From contig JAKAWN010000154.1 of assembly GCA_021827245.1 (NCBI GenBank), positions 1-10,710 of the forward strand: a stretch of DNA of 10,710 bases. Direction: 5' to 3'. The translations under genes were made by a program, and so were the position numbers. A model generated the notes under the pieces. That model had not been told where the DNA came from. It did not search any database and saw only the letters and a list, made by a program, of their open reading frames with translations. Below are positions 1 through 7,250 of the stretch, one piece after another; positions within the stretch are counted from its first letter, which is position 1, and each line of letters opens with the position of its first letter. Source of the stretch: Acidobacteriota bacterium. Its GTDB lineage: Bacteria; Acidobacteriota; Terriglobia; UBA7540.

Positions 1-191
1 TCAACGGGGGCCGCGGGTGGAACGTAGTGGAAGAGAAACGGCCGGAACGGGGGTTCGAGCGCGACCGGATAATCCCAAATCTGCCAGCCGCGGCCGCGTT
101 GTTCCCAAGCATAGAATTGGGCCGTCAGGCGCTCCTCTTGCGTCTGAAGAGGGGCCTCTTCCCACGGTACGATCTGGTCGTCGTCTGCCAC
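1..191 (-). CDS. N-terminal part of an unrecognised protein, runs off the left edge
   Basis: Reading the minus strand from a GTG at 191-189 gives 63 uninterrupted codons to the window edge. The frame looks truly coding: it avoids rare codons, and the peptide is rich in W, Y, F and P, with stretches such as QFYAWEQRGRGWQIWDYPV and LEPPFRPFLFH. It starts 8 nt after the stop of the membrane-protein gene (200-901), on the same strand, as expected for the next gene of an operon. There is only a weak GCGGGTG ribosome binding site, so translation may depend on coupling to the upstream gene. The N-terminus has no signal peptide. I do not recognise the family with certainty. By position it could be a partner of the VirD4/HerA-like ATPase at 2176-3360, but that is inference. 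The start codon is less certain than the frame. Confidence 0.6.
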   Translation of the reverse strand, partial: MADDDQIVPWEEAPLQTQEERLTAQFYAWEQRGRGWQIWDYPVALEPPFRPFLFHYVPPAAPV

Positions 192-199
192 GGCACCCG

Positions 200-901
200 C
201 TATGCGTTCACGAGTTCGCGCAGGACCGGCTTGCGCTCAAGCTCTGTCATCGCCCGGATGCCTTTGGCCGTGGTCACCTGTTCGACGACGGAGTGTACGG
301 CCGAATGGACAGCCGATTGGAACATCAGCTTCGTATCGATTTTGTGGTAGGTCGAAGGCCCGAAAAGCTTGACATACAGCCAACCGAAGATCGGCGTGGC
401 AATGATCGCATCCTCCGCTCCCGGCCCGAATGCGCCATTCTGGATTCCTCTGCCGAGCGCCCAGATCAGCACTCCGAAGCCGATAACCGTTAGGGGAAAC
501 CCAAGAAAGATCGCTAGCAGACCGCCGAAAATGGAAGACGTAATCCAGAAGAGTAGGCCGAACGCAAGGAAACAGCCGAAAAGCATTGCCGCTAGGCGCA
601 AGAGGCCATGGCGGGGAGGAATTTCGGCCAGCCACCAGGAAAAGAAATAGTCGGCGCCGAACGGGGCCGCACAGATGTCGAAAACCAGCTTCCCGCGCCG
701 AACGCGCAAATATTCGCGGCGGCCCGAGAACGTACCGCCTTCTTTCCATTCGACGCGGGAAATCTCGGCCTCGGGGATCTCGTGCGGCGCGAGCGCTTGC
801 TCGACCGCCCGGTAAAATTCATCACTCGAAGTGCTGAAATTTTCGACGGGGTAATGCCAGTGGGAAAAGACCGCATTTGCTTCCACTGATAGCTTGGCCA
901 T
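200..901 (-). CDS. Hypothetical protein with two membrane segments (233 aa)
   Basis: A 233-residue protein with a soluble N-terminal part (about 1-96), two adjacent hydrophobic helices (about 100-122 and 124-150) and a soluble C-terminal tail (about 165-233). It has no signal peptide, so both soluble parts are probably on the same, likely cytoplasmic, side. The tail holds the near-repeat SAVHSAVHSVVEQ. The first 95 residues look like a compact alpha/beta domain ending in FDICAAPFGADYFFSWW just before the membrane. The ATG start is supported by GAGGAG (906-911 on the plus strand) 4 nt upstream. It is followed after 8 nt by the gene leaving the left edge, so the two are probably co-transcribed, and the lipoprotein gene lies 72 nt upstream. 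I know no function. A membrane anchor for the nearby DNA-translocase-type ATPase is a possibility, not shown by the sequence. Confidence 0.8.
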   Translation of the reverse strand: MAKLSVEANAVFSHWHYPVENFSTSSDEFYRAVEQALAPHEIPEAEISRVEWKEGGTFSGRREYLRVRRGKLVFDICAAPFGADYFFSWWLAEIPPRHGLLRLAAMLFGCFLAFGLLFWITSSIFGGLLAIFLGFPLTVIGFGVLIWALGRGIQNGAFGPGAEDAIIATPIFGWLYVKLFGPSTYHKIDTKLMFQSAVHSAVHSVVEQVTTAKGIRAMTELERKPVLRELVNA

Positions 902-973
902 GAAGCTCCTCGTTTGAGTTCTATCCGCTAGTGAAACACAGAGGGAGTACAGAAGTCTGCGGGCTACGAGTCA

Positions 974-1930
974 TCAGAGTGCAGCACGCAAAAACGATAT
1001 GGGACGCAAGTGTGGCACGCCCGCGATGGAGTCAATGGCCCAACTTCCGTCCGGCTTCTTTCCAAAGACCACTTGCCCTGCTGCTCCAAGGCTGCCCGTA
1101 GGAAAGAACACTCTCCCGGTGCTATTTAAAGAAACTGCGTAGGTGAAATCCGCGCTGGCCTGCGTATCGGTGTCCAAGCGCAGGTTGGTCACTTTCTCCA
1201 CATCAAAATTGCCTATGTCTACGTACGGAGCGCCAGCATTATATTTCAACAGAGCAGTGAATTTCGGGGTCATCGTATAAGTATATAAAGTGGCTGTAAC
1301 CTTATGGCCCGTGGCTGGGCCGACGTACGGGGGATCGCCATTGAGGGCACGGGCGTAATGAGGAAACTGAAGGTAACCTCTGCCCCCCTTCTCGTAATAT
1401 CGTCCTCGCCCTTGATCGTCACATGTCCACGGAGTCGTTGAGGCACAAGACAAATTAAATGTGCCATCAGTTTCAATTGTGCCGCTGCCTTGATAACGAG
1501 ACGTGCCGTCGTTCGCATCCCAGATAGCAAAGCCCTGGAGTTCATTTGTGCCGGGTACGGATCGCAGAATCCACTCGTCCTCGACCCCATTGGCCTCGAC
1601 GGATCCCCGCACAAAGGTTCCTGAGATTTCTGGTACGGTCATCGTGTAAACCTTTTGGCTAAGAAATCCTTGGCCAACCAACTGTTTCAGTAGCGAACCG
1701 TAAGGCCCGGCCTTTCCCGCGTTGTAATCTGCTGCGGTGTGGGACGCGATTAGGTATGGAAGCAGCGGGCCGAAGAGAATTCCTATTTGAGGATGAGTTG
1801 CGTTCAGATACTTCGCGATCATCCGCTTCGCGCTCGATTCGTTAAGTTCCTTGACGGGGCCGGTGGAAGAGGCACAGCCAACTGTAAGCAAAATGCCAAG
1901 GAGAGAGACTGTGAATAGACACTTTCGCAC
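974..1930 (-). CDS. Putative lipoprotein of unknown function (318 aa)
   Basis: The reading frame starts at a GTG (1930-1928) with a strong GAGGAGGGG 5 nt upstream. The N-terminus is a lipoprotein signal: M-R-K, a hydrophobic core, then LLTVGC with Cys19 as the likely lipidated residue (a slightly relaxed lipobox, with T at -3 and L at -4). The mature part is rich in G, T, S and Y and has a probable beta-structure. It ends with FGKKPDGSWAIDSI, a typical closing strand of small exported domains. An N-terminal helical part (about 25-90) precedes a central section with few Cys (CASTTPWTC). I cannot assign a family. It is followed after 72 nt by the two-membrane-segment protein and preceded by a 245-nt gap that probably holds its promoter, though I see no convincing -35/-10 pair there. 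It would sit in a cell envelope membrane. Confidence 0.8.
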   Translation of the reverse strand: MRKCLFTVSLLGILLTVGCASSTGPVKELNESSAKRMIAKYLNATHPQIGILFGPLLPYLIASHTAADYNAGKAGPYGSLLKQLVGQGFLSQKVYTMTVPEISGTFVRGSVEANGVEDEWILRSVPGTNELQGFAIWDANDGTSRYQGSGTIETDGTFNLSCASTTPWTCDDQGRGRYYEKGGRGYLQFPHYARALNGDPPYVGPATGHKVTATLYTYTMTPKFTALLKYNAGAPYVDIGNFDVEKVTNLRLDTDTQASADFTYAVSLNSTGRVFFPTGSLGAAGQVVFGKKPDGSWAIDSIAGVPHLRPISFLRAAL

Positions 1931-2068
1931 GACTGCCCCTCCTCATTTCGAGAGAATGCGGGGGAAGCATAAACCTGCCTCCTTATTAGGAGCAACAGCT
2001 TTTTGTAATGGATAAACCCTCTGTCCTGCCTTAACTGTGAATGATTTTGGCAGGGGCCTAGTCGAAGA

Positions 2069-2094
2069 AAGGTACTTGTAAGGTACTGTGTACT
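2069..2094. repeat. Phased GTACT repeats upstream of the lipoprotein gene
   Basis: AAGGTACT occurs at 2069-2076 and again at 2080-2087, exactly 11 bp apart (about one helical turn), with a third GTACT at 2090-2094. They lie in the A+T-richer 245-nt gap between the ATPase stop and the lipoprotein start, about 140 nt upstream of the lipoprotein GTG. Spacing on one DNA face is what a repeated regulator site would show, but the repeats are short and could be chance. The rest of this gap has a small dyad CTCCT-TATT-AGGAG (1979-1992) and nothing else I can name. Confidence 0.3.
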
Positions 2095-2175
2095 AATACG
2101 TTAACAAACGACGGTCTTTGGAAGCGAAGTGTAACCCCTAGACGATGCCGAATTGCTACCGTTTTCGGATGCTCC

Positions 2176-3360
2176 TCAGCTTTGAGTGCGTAGCGTCTCC
2201 GCGCTGAAGGGCTTTGTCACCGCTCCGCCCACCATCAGCTTCAGGTAGACGCTGTAATTTGGCAGGCGAATCAGGTCCTCGGCCGAGAATTCAGGCCAAA
2301 ACTCCTTCGTCAAGATCTCAGCGTCAGCCAGGCCGAGTCGGAAGCTGACGATCGTGCCGGCATTGCCGAGGATGGCATCTCGGACCTGCTCGTCAAGCTG
2401 TGAGAGATACTGATGGGCGAGGATCAGATTCACGCGGTATTTTCGCAGTTCCGACATCATATTCGCCAGGCTCAGCGTTGTGAAGTTTTGGAACTCGTCG
2501 AGATAAACGTAGAAATCTTGGCGGCTGGCCTCGGGTATTTCCGCGCGGCTCAGGCCCGCAAGGCCAATCCGGGACACGAGCAGCGCACCAAGCAGCGCGG
2601 CGGGGCCCTCGCCGATCTTCCCCTTGGCCACGTTGACGAGCAACACGCGTCCTTCGTCCATTACCTTTCTCAAATCGAATGAGCTTTTCGGCTGGCCCAA
2701 AATGGCACTGAGGACAGGATCGGCCAGAAACGCACCGACTTTGTTTTGGATCGGGGAGATGGCCTCAGCCCGGAAACGGGCCGGATAGCCCTCGAACTCA
2801 CGAAGCCAGAAATTTCGCACATGGCTGTTGTGCACCCTCGACACTGCGATTCGCCGGAAGGTGCGGTCGTCCATGAGCCTCAGAATGTCGGCGAGTGTTG
2901 CCTCCGGTTGGTCGAGCAGCGTCACGAGAGCGTTCCGCAAAATATGCTCCAGGCGTGGCCCCCATGAGTCCGCCCAGATTTTCTTAAAGACTTCGAGCAC
3001 GCCGGCCGCAGCCAATGGGCGCTTGGCCGGCGGCACGCTTTCGAGCGGGTTAAAAGCGATGGGTCGCGAGGCATCGGGGACGTTGAAATAGATAAGATCG
3101 GCCTTGCGTTCTTCTGGGAAGCGGTCTAGTACTCGCTCGGAGAGGTCGCCGTGCGGATCAACGAGCGCGACGCCTCGGCCAGCTTCGATATCTTGGCGAA
3201 TCATGGTTTCGAGCAGCGTGGATTTACCCGTGCCGGTCTTGCCGATGATGTACATGTGGGCGCGGCGGTCCGCTTGCCGGATGCCGAAGGCCTTGTGCTG
3301 ATTCCGGAAATTCGTTCGCCCAATCAGAGTGATGGGGTTGTCTTGTTGTGGCAATTCCAC
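2176..3360 (-). CDS. TraD/VirD4/HerA-like DNA-translocase ATPase, soluble (394 aa)
   Basis: A P-loop ATPase of the conjugation-coupling / HerA-FtsK class, which pumps DNA through a ring using ATP. Visible motifs: Walker A GKTGTGKS (residues 40-47), the class-typical LVDPHGDL (66-73), Walker B VYLDEF (285-290) followed by QNF, and a sensor-like AHQYLSQL (315-322). The C-terminal stretch with LPNYSVYLKL and KPFSAETL matches what I know of TraM-recognition-type coupling proteins. There are no membrane helices, unlike VirD4 or TraD, so it must act free or through a partner. The start is a GTG four codons after an in-frame TAA (3370-3372), with no good ribosome binding site; the next Met (37) is too close to Walker A, so this start is preferred. 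No relaxase, VirB gene or origin is seen nearby. Function in conjugation, packaging or defence cannot be decided from the window. Confidence 0.88.
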   Translation of the reverse strand: MELPQQDNPITLIGRTNFRNQHKAFGIRQADRRAHMYIIGKTGTGKSTLLETMIRQDIEAGRGVALVDPHGDLSERVLDRFPEERKADLIYFNVPDASRPIAFNPLESVPPAKRPLAAAGVLEVFKKIWADSWGPRLEHILRNALVTLLDQPEATLADILRLMDDRTFRRIAVSRVHNSHVRNFWLREFEGYPARFRAEAISPIQNKVGAFLADPVLSAILGQPKSSFDLRKVMDEGRVLLVNVAKGKIGEGPAALLGALLVSRIGLAGLSRAEIPEASRQDFYVYLDEFQNFTTLSLANMMSELRKYRVNLILAHQYLSQLDEQVRDAILGNAGTIVSFRLGLADAEILTKEFWPEFSAEDLIRLPNYSVYLKLMVGGAVTKPFSAETLRTQS

Positions 3361-3618
3361 ACACTCACGTTAAGGAGGACCCAGTACTTGTGAAGGCGGG
3401 GATAATTGCCGGAATTGGGAGGGCTGGCGCCAATCCGGCCAATGCCATTCACTCAACAAGCGGCAGGTTTTCGTTGGCAGATTTTGGATGGAGCGGCGTG
3501 GTCTCCCGCCAGGCAAAGGGCGTCGCAGTCCTGAAGGGATAACGAGAGCATTCACATGCGATGCTACGTCCGGATGAGGAATGTGAGTCGAGATGGCAAG
3601 CGAGTCAGCGGCGGGGAA
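3361..3618. other. Gap between ATPase and secreted-protein genes, with one hairpin
   Basis: This 258-nt stretch separates two minus-strand genes. A stable dyad sits at 3409-3438: CCGGAATTGG pairs with CCAATCCGG with one bulged A and an 11-nt loop. It has no T-run on either strand, so it is not a standard terminator. On the plus strand a perfect TAAGGAGG (3371-3378) precedes a GTG at 3390 that opens 50 codons to a stop at 3540-3542; the 11-nt spacing is long and the peptide is unremarkable, so I do not call it a gene. I found no clear promoter for the ATPase here. Confidence 0.4.
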
Positions 3619-6132
3619 TCAAATGTCTCCTTCCACTTCAGCGTTGGGAGTTACAGTGTTCCGCGCTGCGGTTTTCGTGCATGCTGTGGCGGCCCCCGAA
3701 GCCCACGTTGAGATTTTTTGCTGGGTTGATGCGGCCACCGCAAGAGCCAAGTCGAGGCTCTGTTTGTAAGCACTAAAGGACTTCGTCGCCGCCGCGACGA
3801 GCTCTTCCAACTTGAGGACATTATTCAGCGTGAGGAACGCTTGGCTGACAGGAAGCGAAGGTTTGAGCTCGCTTACAGCACTGGAGATGTAGTTTGCAAA
3901 TTCGTCCTGCCACGTTGTTGGGGCAATGGCGCTCACGAGTGCTTGGCTGACGGAAAAGAGCGTGTTCGCCTCGGAATAGAGGGATTCAATCCTTCGCAAG
4001 TCGGAAAGTTTGACCGTTTTCTCGCGCGCGGCCGGGAGAAGGCTCTCGATCTCTCTGTAATCCGTGAGGCTTTGCTCCATTCCTGCGTGCGCCCAGTGGG
4101 CCAAAGCAATCTTCGGGTTGGTCAGCTGCTGCTCGACGATGCCCAGCGTCAAATTCGGAGCCGCAGCGTTCAACGATGCTCCTCCGGTCGCCACGGCCTT
4201 GATGGACTCTACCGTCGCCCGTGCGAGGATATCCGTTGCATCCTCCCAACCCTCGAGGTTGGCGTCGACGGCCAGGGCCACCTTGACCTGCCCACTTCCG
4301 TTACCGGCGGTGTACCGGTCCACAATGATCTCTCGTGTCCAAGCTCCGAGTGCCAGCTGTTGCAGAAGGCTACTATTTCTCACGACGGCTCCAGCTTGGT
4401 CGAGGAAGACGTGGACCCGATTCGGTCCTGCTGGCCCAAAGGCCTCTACTTTGTATGTCTGTTGTCCGATTTCGATTGAGTAGCCGAGATACGTGGCTCC
4501 CGGGCAGATCGCGGATGCTTGGGGGGGAGTCTGCTGTGCGAGGGCGCCTGACGCGAGCTTGGGAATTGTCTGTGCGATGTATCTGGCCAGGATCTGCTGC
4601 TGCGTGACGGCTTGTGCCGGACACTCGACCGTTATTTGCACCTGGCAGGTGGGGCCGAAGGGGATAGGGATGATGTTGTAAGCCCTGCCAGAGATGCGCA
4701 AGCGGAGGTAGGCCTGGCCCTGAATCTTGTAGGCGCCGATTACCTTGACTTCGGATGGTGCGGCTGAGAAGACCGTTTTGCCCTTTGGGTCACTAAAGGA
4801 AACGAGGGAATGGTTCAGCTGGAAGCCCCCTCTCTCTACATGAAACGCCAGTTGATGCCACGCATCGAAGCCAACGTTCCCACCTAGTTTCAGCGCCTTG
4901 TCCCAGCTCTGTTTGAAATTCTCAATTTGACCCGTCTGCAAATACGGTCCGCCGAGAAGTGTCCAGGGCTCGGGGCTAGAGGGACTCTTCATAGCTGCGG
5001 CGTGGAAGTCGTCAATCGATGTTTGCCAGTCCCTGGCATTTTCCGCGCTGAATCCTGCTCTCAAACACGATTTGTAATCGCCGCAAGGTGCGGACGCCGG
5101 CGCTGCGCCTGGCTGCGGGGCGCTCGGGCCTGAGTGGTTGCTGGGTAGCGGTCCGCCGTTACAAATGCTGTAGTGATGGGGCGTTATTTCAGGAAACTCC
5201 GGCGGACCATGCATCATCCAGTAGTCGTTCATTCCAATCGCTCCCCCGAACCCGGCCGCAGCAAAATTGATGTCGACGCACGTCCCACTCTGATTACCTT
5301 GAGGAGTTCCCACAACTATCAACTGCGACTGATATTGGTTGCCCTTCGCGAGGAAGAGCAAGTAGTTTCCCGCGTCAAGCGAAGAGCTGGGAGCCACCTC
5401 GACCATCTGCGATTGGCCGCGAACCGGTTTAGACAGTAGAGGAACTTGGAACGCCTTCAACCTGGCGGCCAGGGGCCTGTTCAGAGGAGTCATCTGTGGT
5501 CCCACCTTTTGTGGGCCGAGCGAGTTGATCAATGCAGCGTCGGGATTCGTCACCCTAAGATAGCGACCGAAGGGCAACCGGTAGAGGGTTAAGCCACGGA
5601 CCAGTTCACCCGATTCCTGATCAAATACGACGAAGGCAACTCTGGGGTCCAGGCCGGCAGCCGGGTACACTTTCGGCGAGCCAGTTTCGAAAGAGTAGAG
5701 AACAGTGGATTCAGTGAGCGGTCGTTTGGAGGGGTCGCCTCCAAAAAGGCTGTAGAGCTTCCCGCCGTAGGTGGCGTAGATCCCATAGTTCTCGGGCAAT
5801 GGGATTGTTACCCCTTCATTGGGAGGGACCGAGACGGCCAGCTCACCACTTGCGCCATGGCCGGCTCCCGTCATCGCCTCCAGCACCTTATCGCTTACGC
5901 CGGCTTGCTTGAGCTTGATCAGGGCGCTGGGAGATGTGTCGAAATTGCATGTTGAGTGTTTGATCTCACTGATGATTACATCGTCGCCAAGTTTTGCCTG
6001 AACCATCCTGACGATGTCTGCGTTTGTCAGAGTTTGGGCCGACGCTCGCTCCGGCATGCCAAGTCCCGCAACAAGGGCAAGCACACACAGTGGAAGCAAC
6101 AGTCGGAAGATGTTTCTCGGTTGAGAGGCCAC
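3619..6132 (-). CDS. Large secreted protein with acidobacterial N-terminal module and TPR-like stretch (837 aa)
   Basis: I place the start at GTG 6132-6130, which has GGAGGG 4 nt upstream and gives a clean signal peptide: basic start, hydrophobic LLLPLCVLALVAGLG, and cleavage after ASA (residue 32, just before Q33). Residues about 34-88 are a short helical module (LTNADIV, DDVII, FDTSPSALI, KQAGVSDKVLEAM) that I know from many Acidobacteriota exported proteins. Residues about 100-330 form a beta-rich section with a loop rich in G, W and H (AAGFGGAIG, YWMMHGPPEFPEITPHHYS). After a Pro/Ala/Ser linker (330-350), residues 350-425 look like TPR helices (AENARDW, PEPWTLLG, NFKQSWDKALKLG). Residues 430-500 are beta-rich and resemble a PEGA-type surface strand set, and the C-terminal 650-820 is helical. 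The role is unknown, probably periplasmic or surface. The frame stays open 172 codons further upstream, but that part lies antisense to the SWIM gene and has no signal peptide. Confidence 0.82.
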   Translation of the reverse strand: MASQPRNIFRLLLPLCVLALVAGLGMPERASAQTLTNADIVRMVQAKLGDDVIISEIKHSTCNFDTSPSALIKLKQAGVSDKVLEAMTGAGHGASGELAVSVPPNEGVTIPLPENYGIYATYGGKLYSLFGGDPSKRPLTESTVLYSFETGSPKVYPAAGLDPRVAFVVFDQESGELVRGLTLYRLPFGRYLRVTNPDAALINSLGPQKVGPQMTPLNRPLAARLKAFQVPLLSKPVRGQSQMVEVAPSSSLDAGNYLLFLAKGNQYQSQLIVVGTPQGNQSGTCVDINFAAAGFGGAIGMNDYWMMHGPPEFPEITPHHYSICNGGPLPSNHSGPSAPQPGAAPASAPCGDYKSCLRAGFSAENARDWQTSIDDFHAAAMKSPSSPEPWTLLGGPYLQTGQIENFKQSWDKALKLGGNVGFDAWHQLAFHVERGGFQLNHSLVSFSDPKGKTVFSAAPSEVKVIGAYKIQGQAYLRLRISGRAYNIIPIPFGPTCQVQITVECPAQAVTQQQILARYIAQTIPKLASGALAQQTPPQASAICPGATYLGYSIEIGQQTYKVEAFGPAGPNRVHVFLDQAGAVVRNSSLLQQLALGAWTREIIVDRYTAGNGSGQVKVALAVDANLEGWEDATDILARATVESIKAVATGGASLNAAAPNLTLGIVEQQLTNPKIALAHWAHAGMEQSLTDYREIESLLPAAREKTVKLSDLRRIESLYSEANTLFSVSQALVSAIAPTTWQDEFANYISSAVSELKPSLPVSQAFLTLNNVLKLEELVAAATKSFSAYKQSLDLALAVAASTQQKISTWASGAATACTKTAARNTVTPNAEVEGDI

Positions 6133-6162
6133 ATCGCCCTCCGCAGAACGGAAATTCTCATT

Positions 6163-6191
6163 TTGAATTGACGGCCGCCGGGAAGTATACA
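6163..6191 (+). promoter_or_regulatory. Candidate promoter for the SWIM/nuclease operon
   Basis: TTGAAT (6163-6168) and TATACA (6186-6191) are separated by 17 nt, a fair sigma-70-type pair pointing rightward. Transcription would start near 6198 and leave a leader of about 150 nt before the ATG at 6348. The -10 region contains the palindrome GTATAC, so a leftward -10 (TATACT) for the secreted-protein gene could share the same bases, though I see no matching -35 for it. Confidence 0.4.
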
Positions 6192-6224
6192 CCCGACCGG
6201 ATGGCTCGCGTACTACCGGAATGG

Positions 6225-6260
6225 ACGTGCACGTTGTAACGACTTTGCCAAACCTGGCAA
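6225..6260. promoter_or_regulatory. Two dyads in the SWIM-gene leader
   Basis: A perfect 10-bp palindrome ACGTGCACGT lies at 6225-6234. It is followed by the inverted repeat TTGCCA-AACC-TGGCAA at 6245-6260, which could form a six-pair hairpin with a four-base loop. Both lie downstream of the proposed promoter and upstream of the SWIM start, so they may be operator sites or leader RNA structure. No regulator gene that would bind them is in the window. Confidence 0.35.
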
Positions 6261-6303
6261 GTTTCACCGCCTTGTGTGCCCCCCTGCGTTCCCTAGGCTG
6301 AAA

Positions 6304-6346
6304 TTGGTTCCTTCCGAACCAAAATTCACCGAGAGGAGAAGTCTCC
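6304..6346 (+). promoter_or_regulatory. Hairpins at the ribosome binding site of the SWIM gene
   Basis: TTGGTTC-CTTCC-GAACCAA (6304-6322) is a seven-pair perfect hairpin ending 11 nt before the AGGAG ribosome binding site (6334-6338). A second dyad, GGAGA-AG-TCTCC (6335-6346), pairs the ribosome binding site itself with the bases just before the ATG (6348). As RNA this could form GGAG/CTCC with loop AAGT and mask the site. The arrangement suggests translational control or a bound regulator, but the second stem is short. Confidence 0.4.
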
Positions 6347-6347
6347 G

Positions 6348-7250
6348 ATGACCGAAGCACAGATCGAGGCACGCAAGGAGCGCGCCGAAAACGGCACGCT
6401 TGTCGTTTTGAAGGTGGGAGACGGATTCCGCGTCTATTCCGTGGACACCCCGTCACGCATCTATCTCGTCCGGCAAAAGGGCGAAGGCTGGCTTTGCAAC
6501 TGCCCGGATTTCGAATACCACAAAGGCGATTCCACCTGGCGCTGCAAGCACATCCTTGCAGTCGCCCCGTGGCCGAAGCCTGAAGCGGCTCAGGTCGCCT
6601 CGCCGGGCAACGGACACGCCGCAGAAGCAACCGTTGCGGTCGGATCAAACGGTCACGCAGTATCCCAAAGCGTTTCCGGTCGGGAAACCGACCAAGGTTC
6701 CGCCCAGATGCTCATCAAGCGCAGCGTGAGCCCGGACGGCCGGATCGACTCGGTTTCCGTCGAGTTCTCGATGCCCGTCTCGGAGATCCCGAGTGGCGAG
6801 ATCAGGGCGAAAGCCCTGAGCACGCTCAGGCTCCAGAAGGAGATTGTGGCGGACTTCCTCAAGTTGCAAGGAGAAAAGTCTGCTGCACCTCCGCCGCCTC
6901 CAACCCCGAAACCTCCAGAGCCCGGTCCCCAAAACGGCCAGCCGGTGTTTGCGCGGTTGGTTGATGTGGGCAAGGTGAAGGGCAAGGACGACCGCTTGTA
7001 TTTCAACGTCGCGATCAACGGCCGGAGTCTGCGCCTCTTCGGATCGCCAAAGCAGCTTGCAGAGCAGATCCGCTCGGCCGGCTACGAACTCGATCCCCAA
7101 CAGATCGCGCCGGGCCTCCGGCTTAACCTCGCCTGCCGCGCGGTCACGAAGCCCAGCGACGACGGCAGGTACGTGAATGTCGAAAAGGTGCTTCCGCTCG
7201 CGCGGAACGCCGGAAACGGAGGGGCAGATGCCCGTAACATCCCGTATTGA
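6348..7250 (+). CDS. SWIM zinc-finger protein (300 aa)
   Basis: Residues 37-72 carry a SWIM zinc-finger: Cys50-x-Cys52, then 13 residues, then Cys66-x-His68, preceded by the usual strand RIYLVRQKGEGWLC. SWIM fingers bind nucleic acids or partner proteins. After a linker with two NGHA repeats (88-91, 101-104), residues 120-172 form a conserved-looking section (LIKRSVSPDGRIDSVSVEFS, then a helix). A Pro-rich linker (180-194) leads to a C-terminal beta-rich domain (198-284, FARLVDVGKVKGKDDRLYFNV to YVNVEKVL) that could be OB-like, which is a guess. The start has AGGAG 9 nt upstream. The gene overlaps the nuclease gene by 23 nt in another frame, so the two are translated together. I infer a DNA- or RNA-binding subunit that guides or loads the nuclease; the exact substrate is unknown. 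It diverges from the secreted-protein gene. Confidence 0.85.
   Translation: MTEAQIEARKERAENGTLVVLKVGDGFRVYSVDTPSRIYLVRQKGEGWLCNCPDFEYHKGDSTWRCKHILAVAPWPKPEAAQVASPGNGHAAEATVAVGSNGHAVSQSVSGRETDQGSAQMLIKRSVSPDGRIDSVSVEFSMPVSEIPSGEIRAKALSTLRLQKEIVADFLKLQGEKSAAPPPPPTPKPPEPGPQNGQPVFARLVDVGKVKGKDDRLYFNVAINGRSLRLFGSPKQLAEQIRSAGYELDPQQIAPGLRLNLACRAVTKPSDDGRYVNVEKVLPLARNAGNGGADARNIPY

Noticed and set aside
17..493. 158-codon plus-strand frame at the left end
   Set aside because: It is opposite the membrane-protein and edge genes, which have better coding character and, for the former, a ribosome binding site.
3370..3555. 61-codon minus-strand frame just upstream of and in frame with the ATPase
   Set aside because: It has no ribosome binding site and a low-complexity P/R/S-rich peptide; the TAA at 3370-3372 probably marks the true upstream limit of the ATPase rather than a broken gene.
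3841..4479. 212-codon plus-strand frame inside the secreted-protein gene
   Set aside because: It is a reverse-strand shadow, has no ribosome binding site or domain, and the minus frame is continuous for 837 codons with a signal peptide.
6133..6648. 172-codon upstream extension of the secreted-protein frame
   Set aside because: It lies antisense to the SWIM gene and the leader, is Arg/Cys-rich and unlike a protein, and would hide the signal peptide; GTG 6132 has a good ribosome binding site.
7177..7227. Earlier in-frame ATG for the nuclease
   Set aside because: It would add 17 residues lying in the SWIM gene's conserved end with no ribosome binding site, while ATG 7228 has GGAGG at good spacing.
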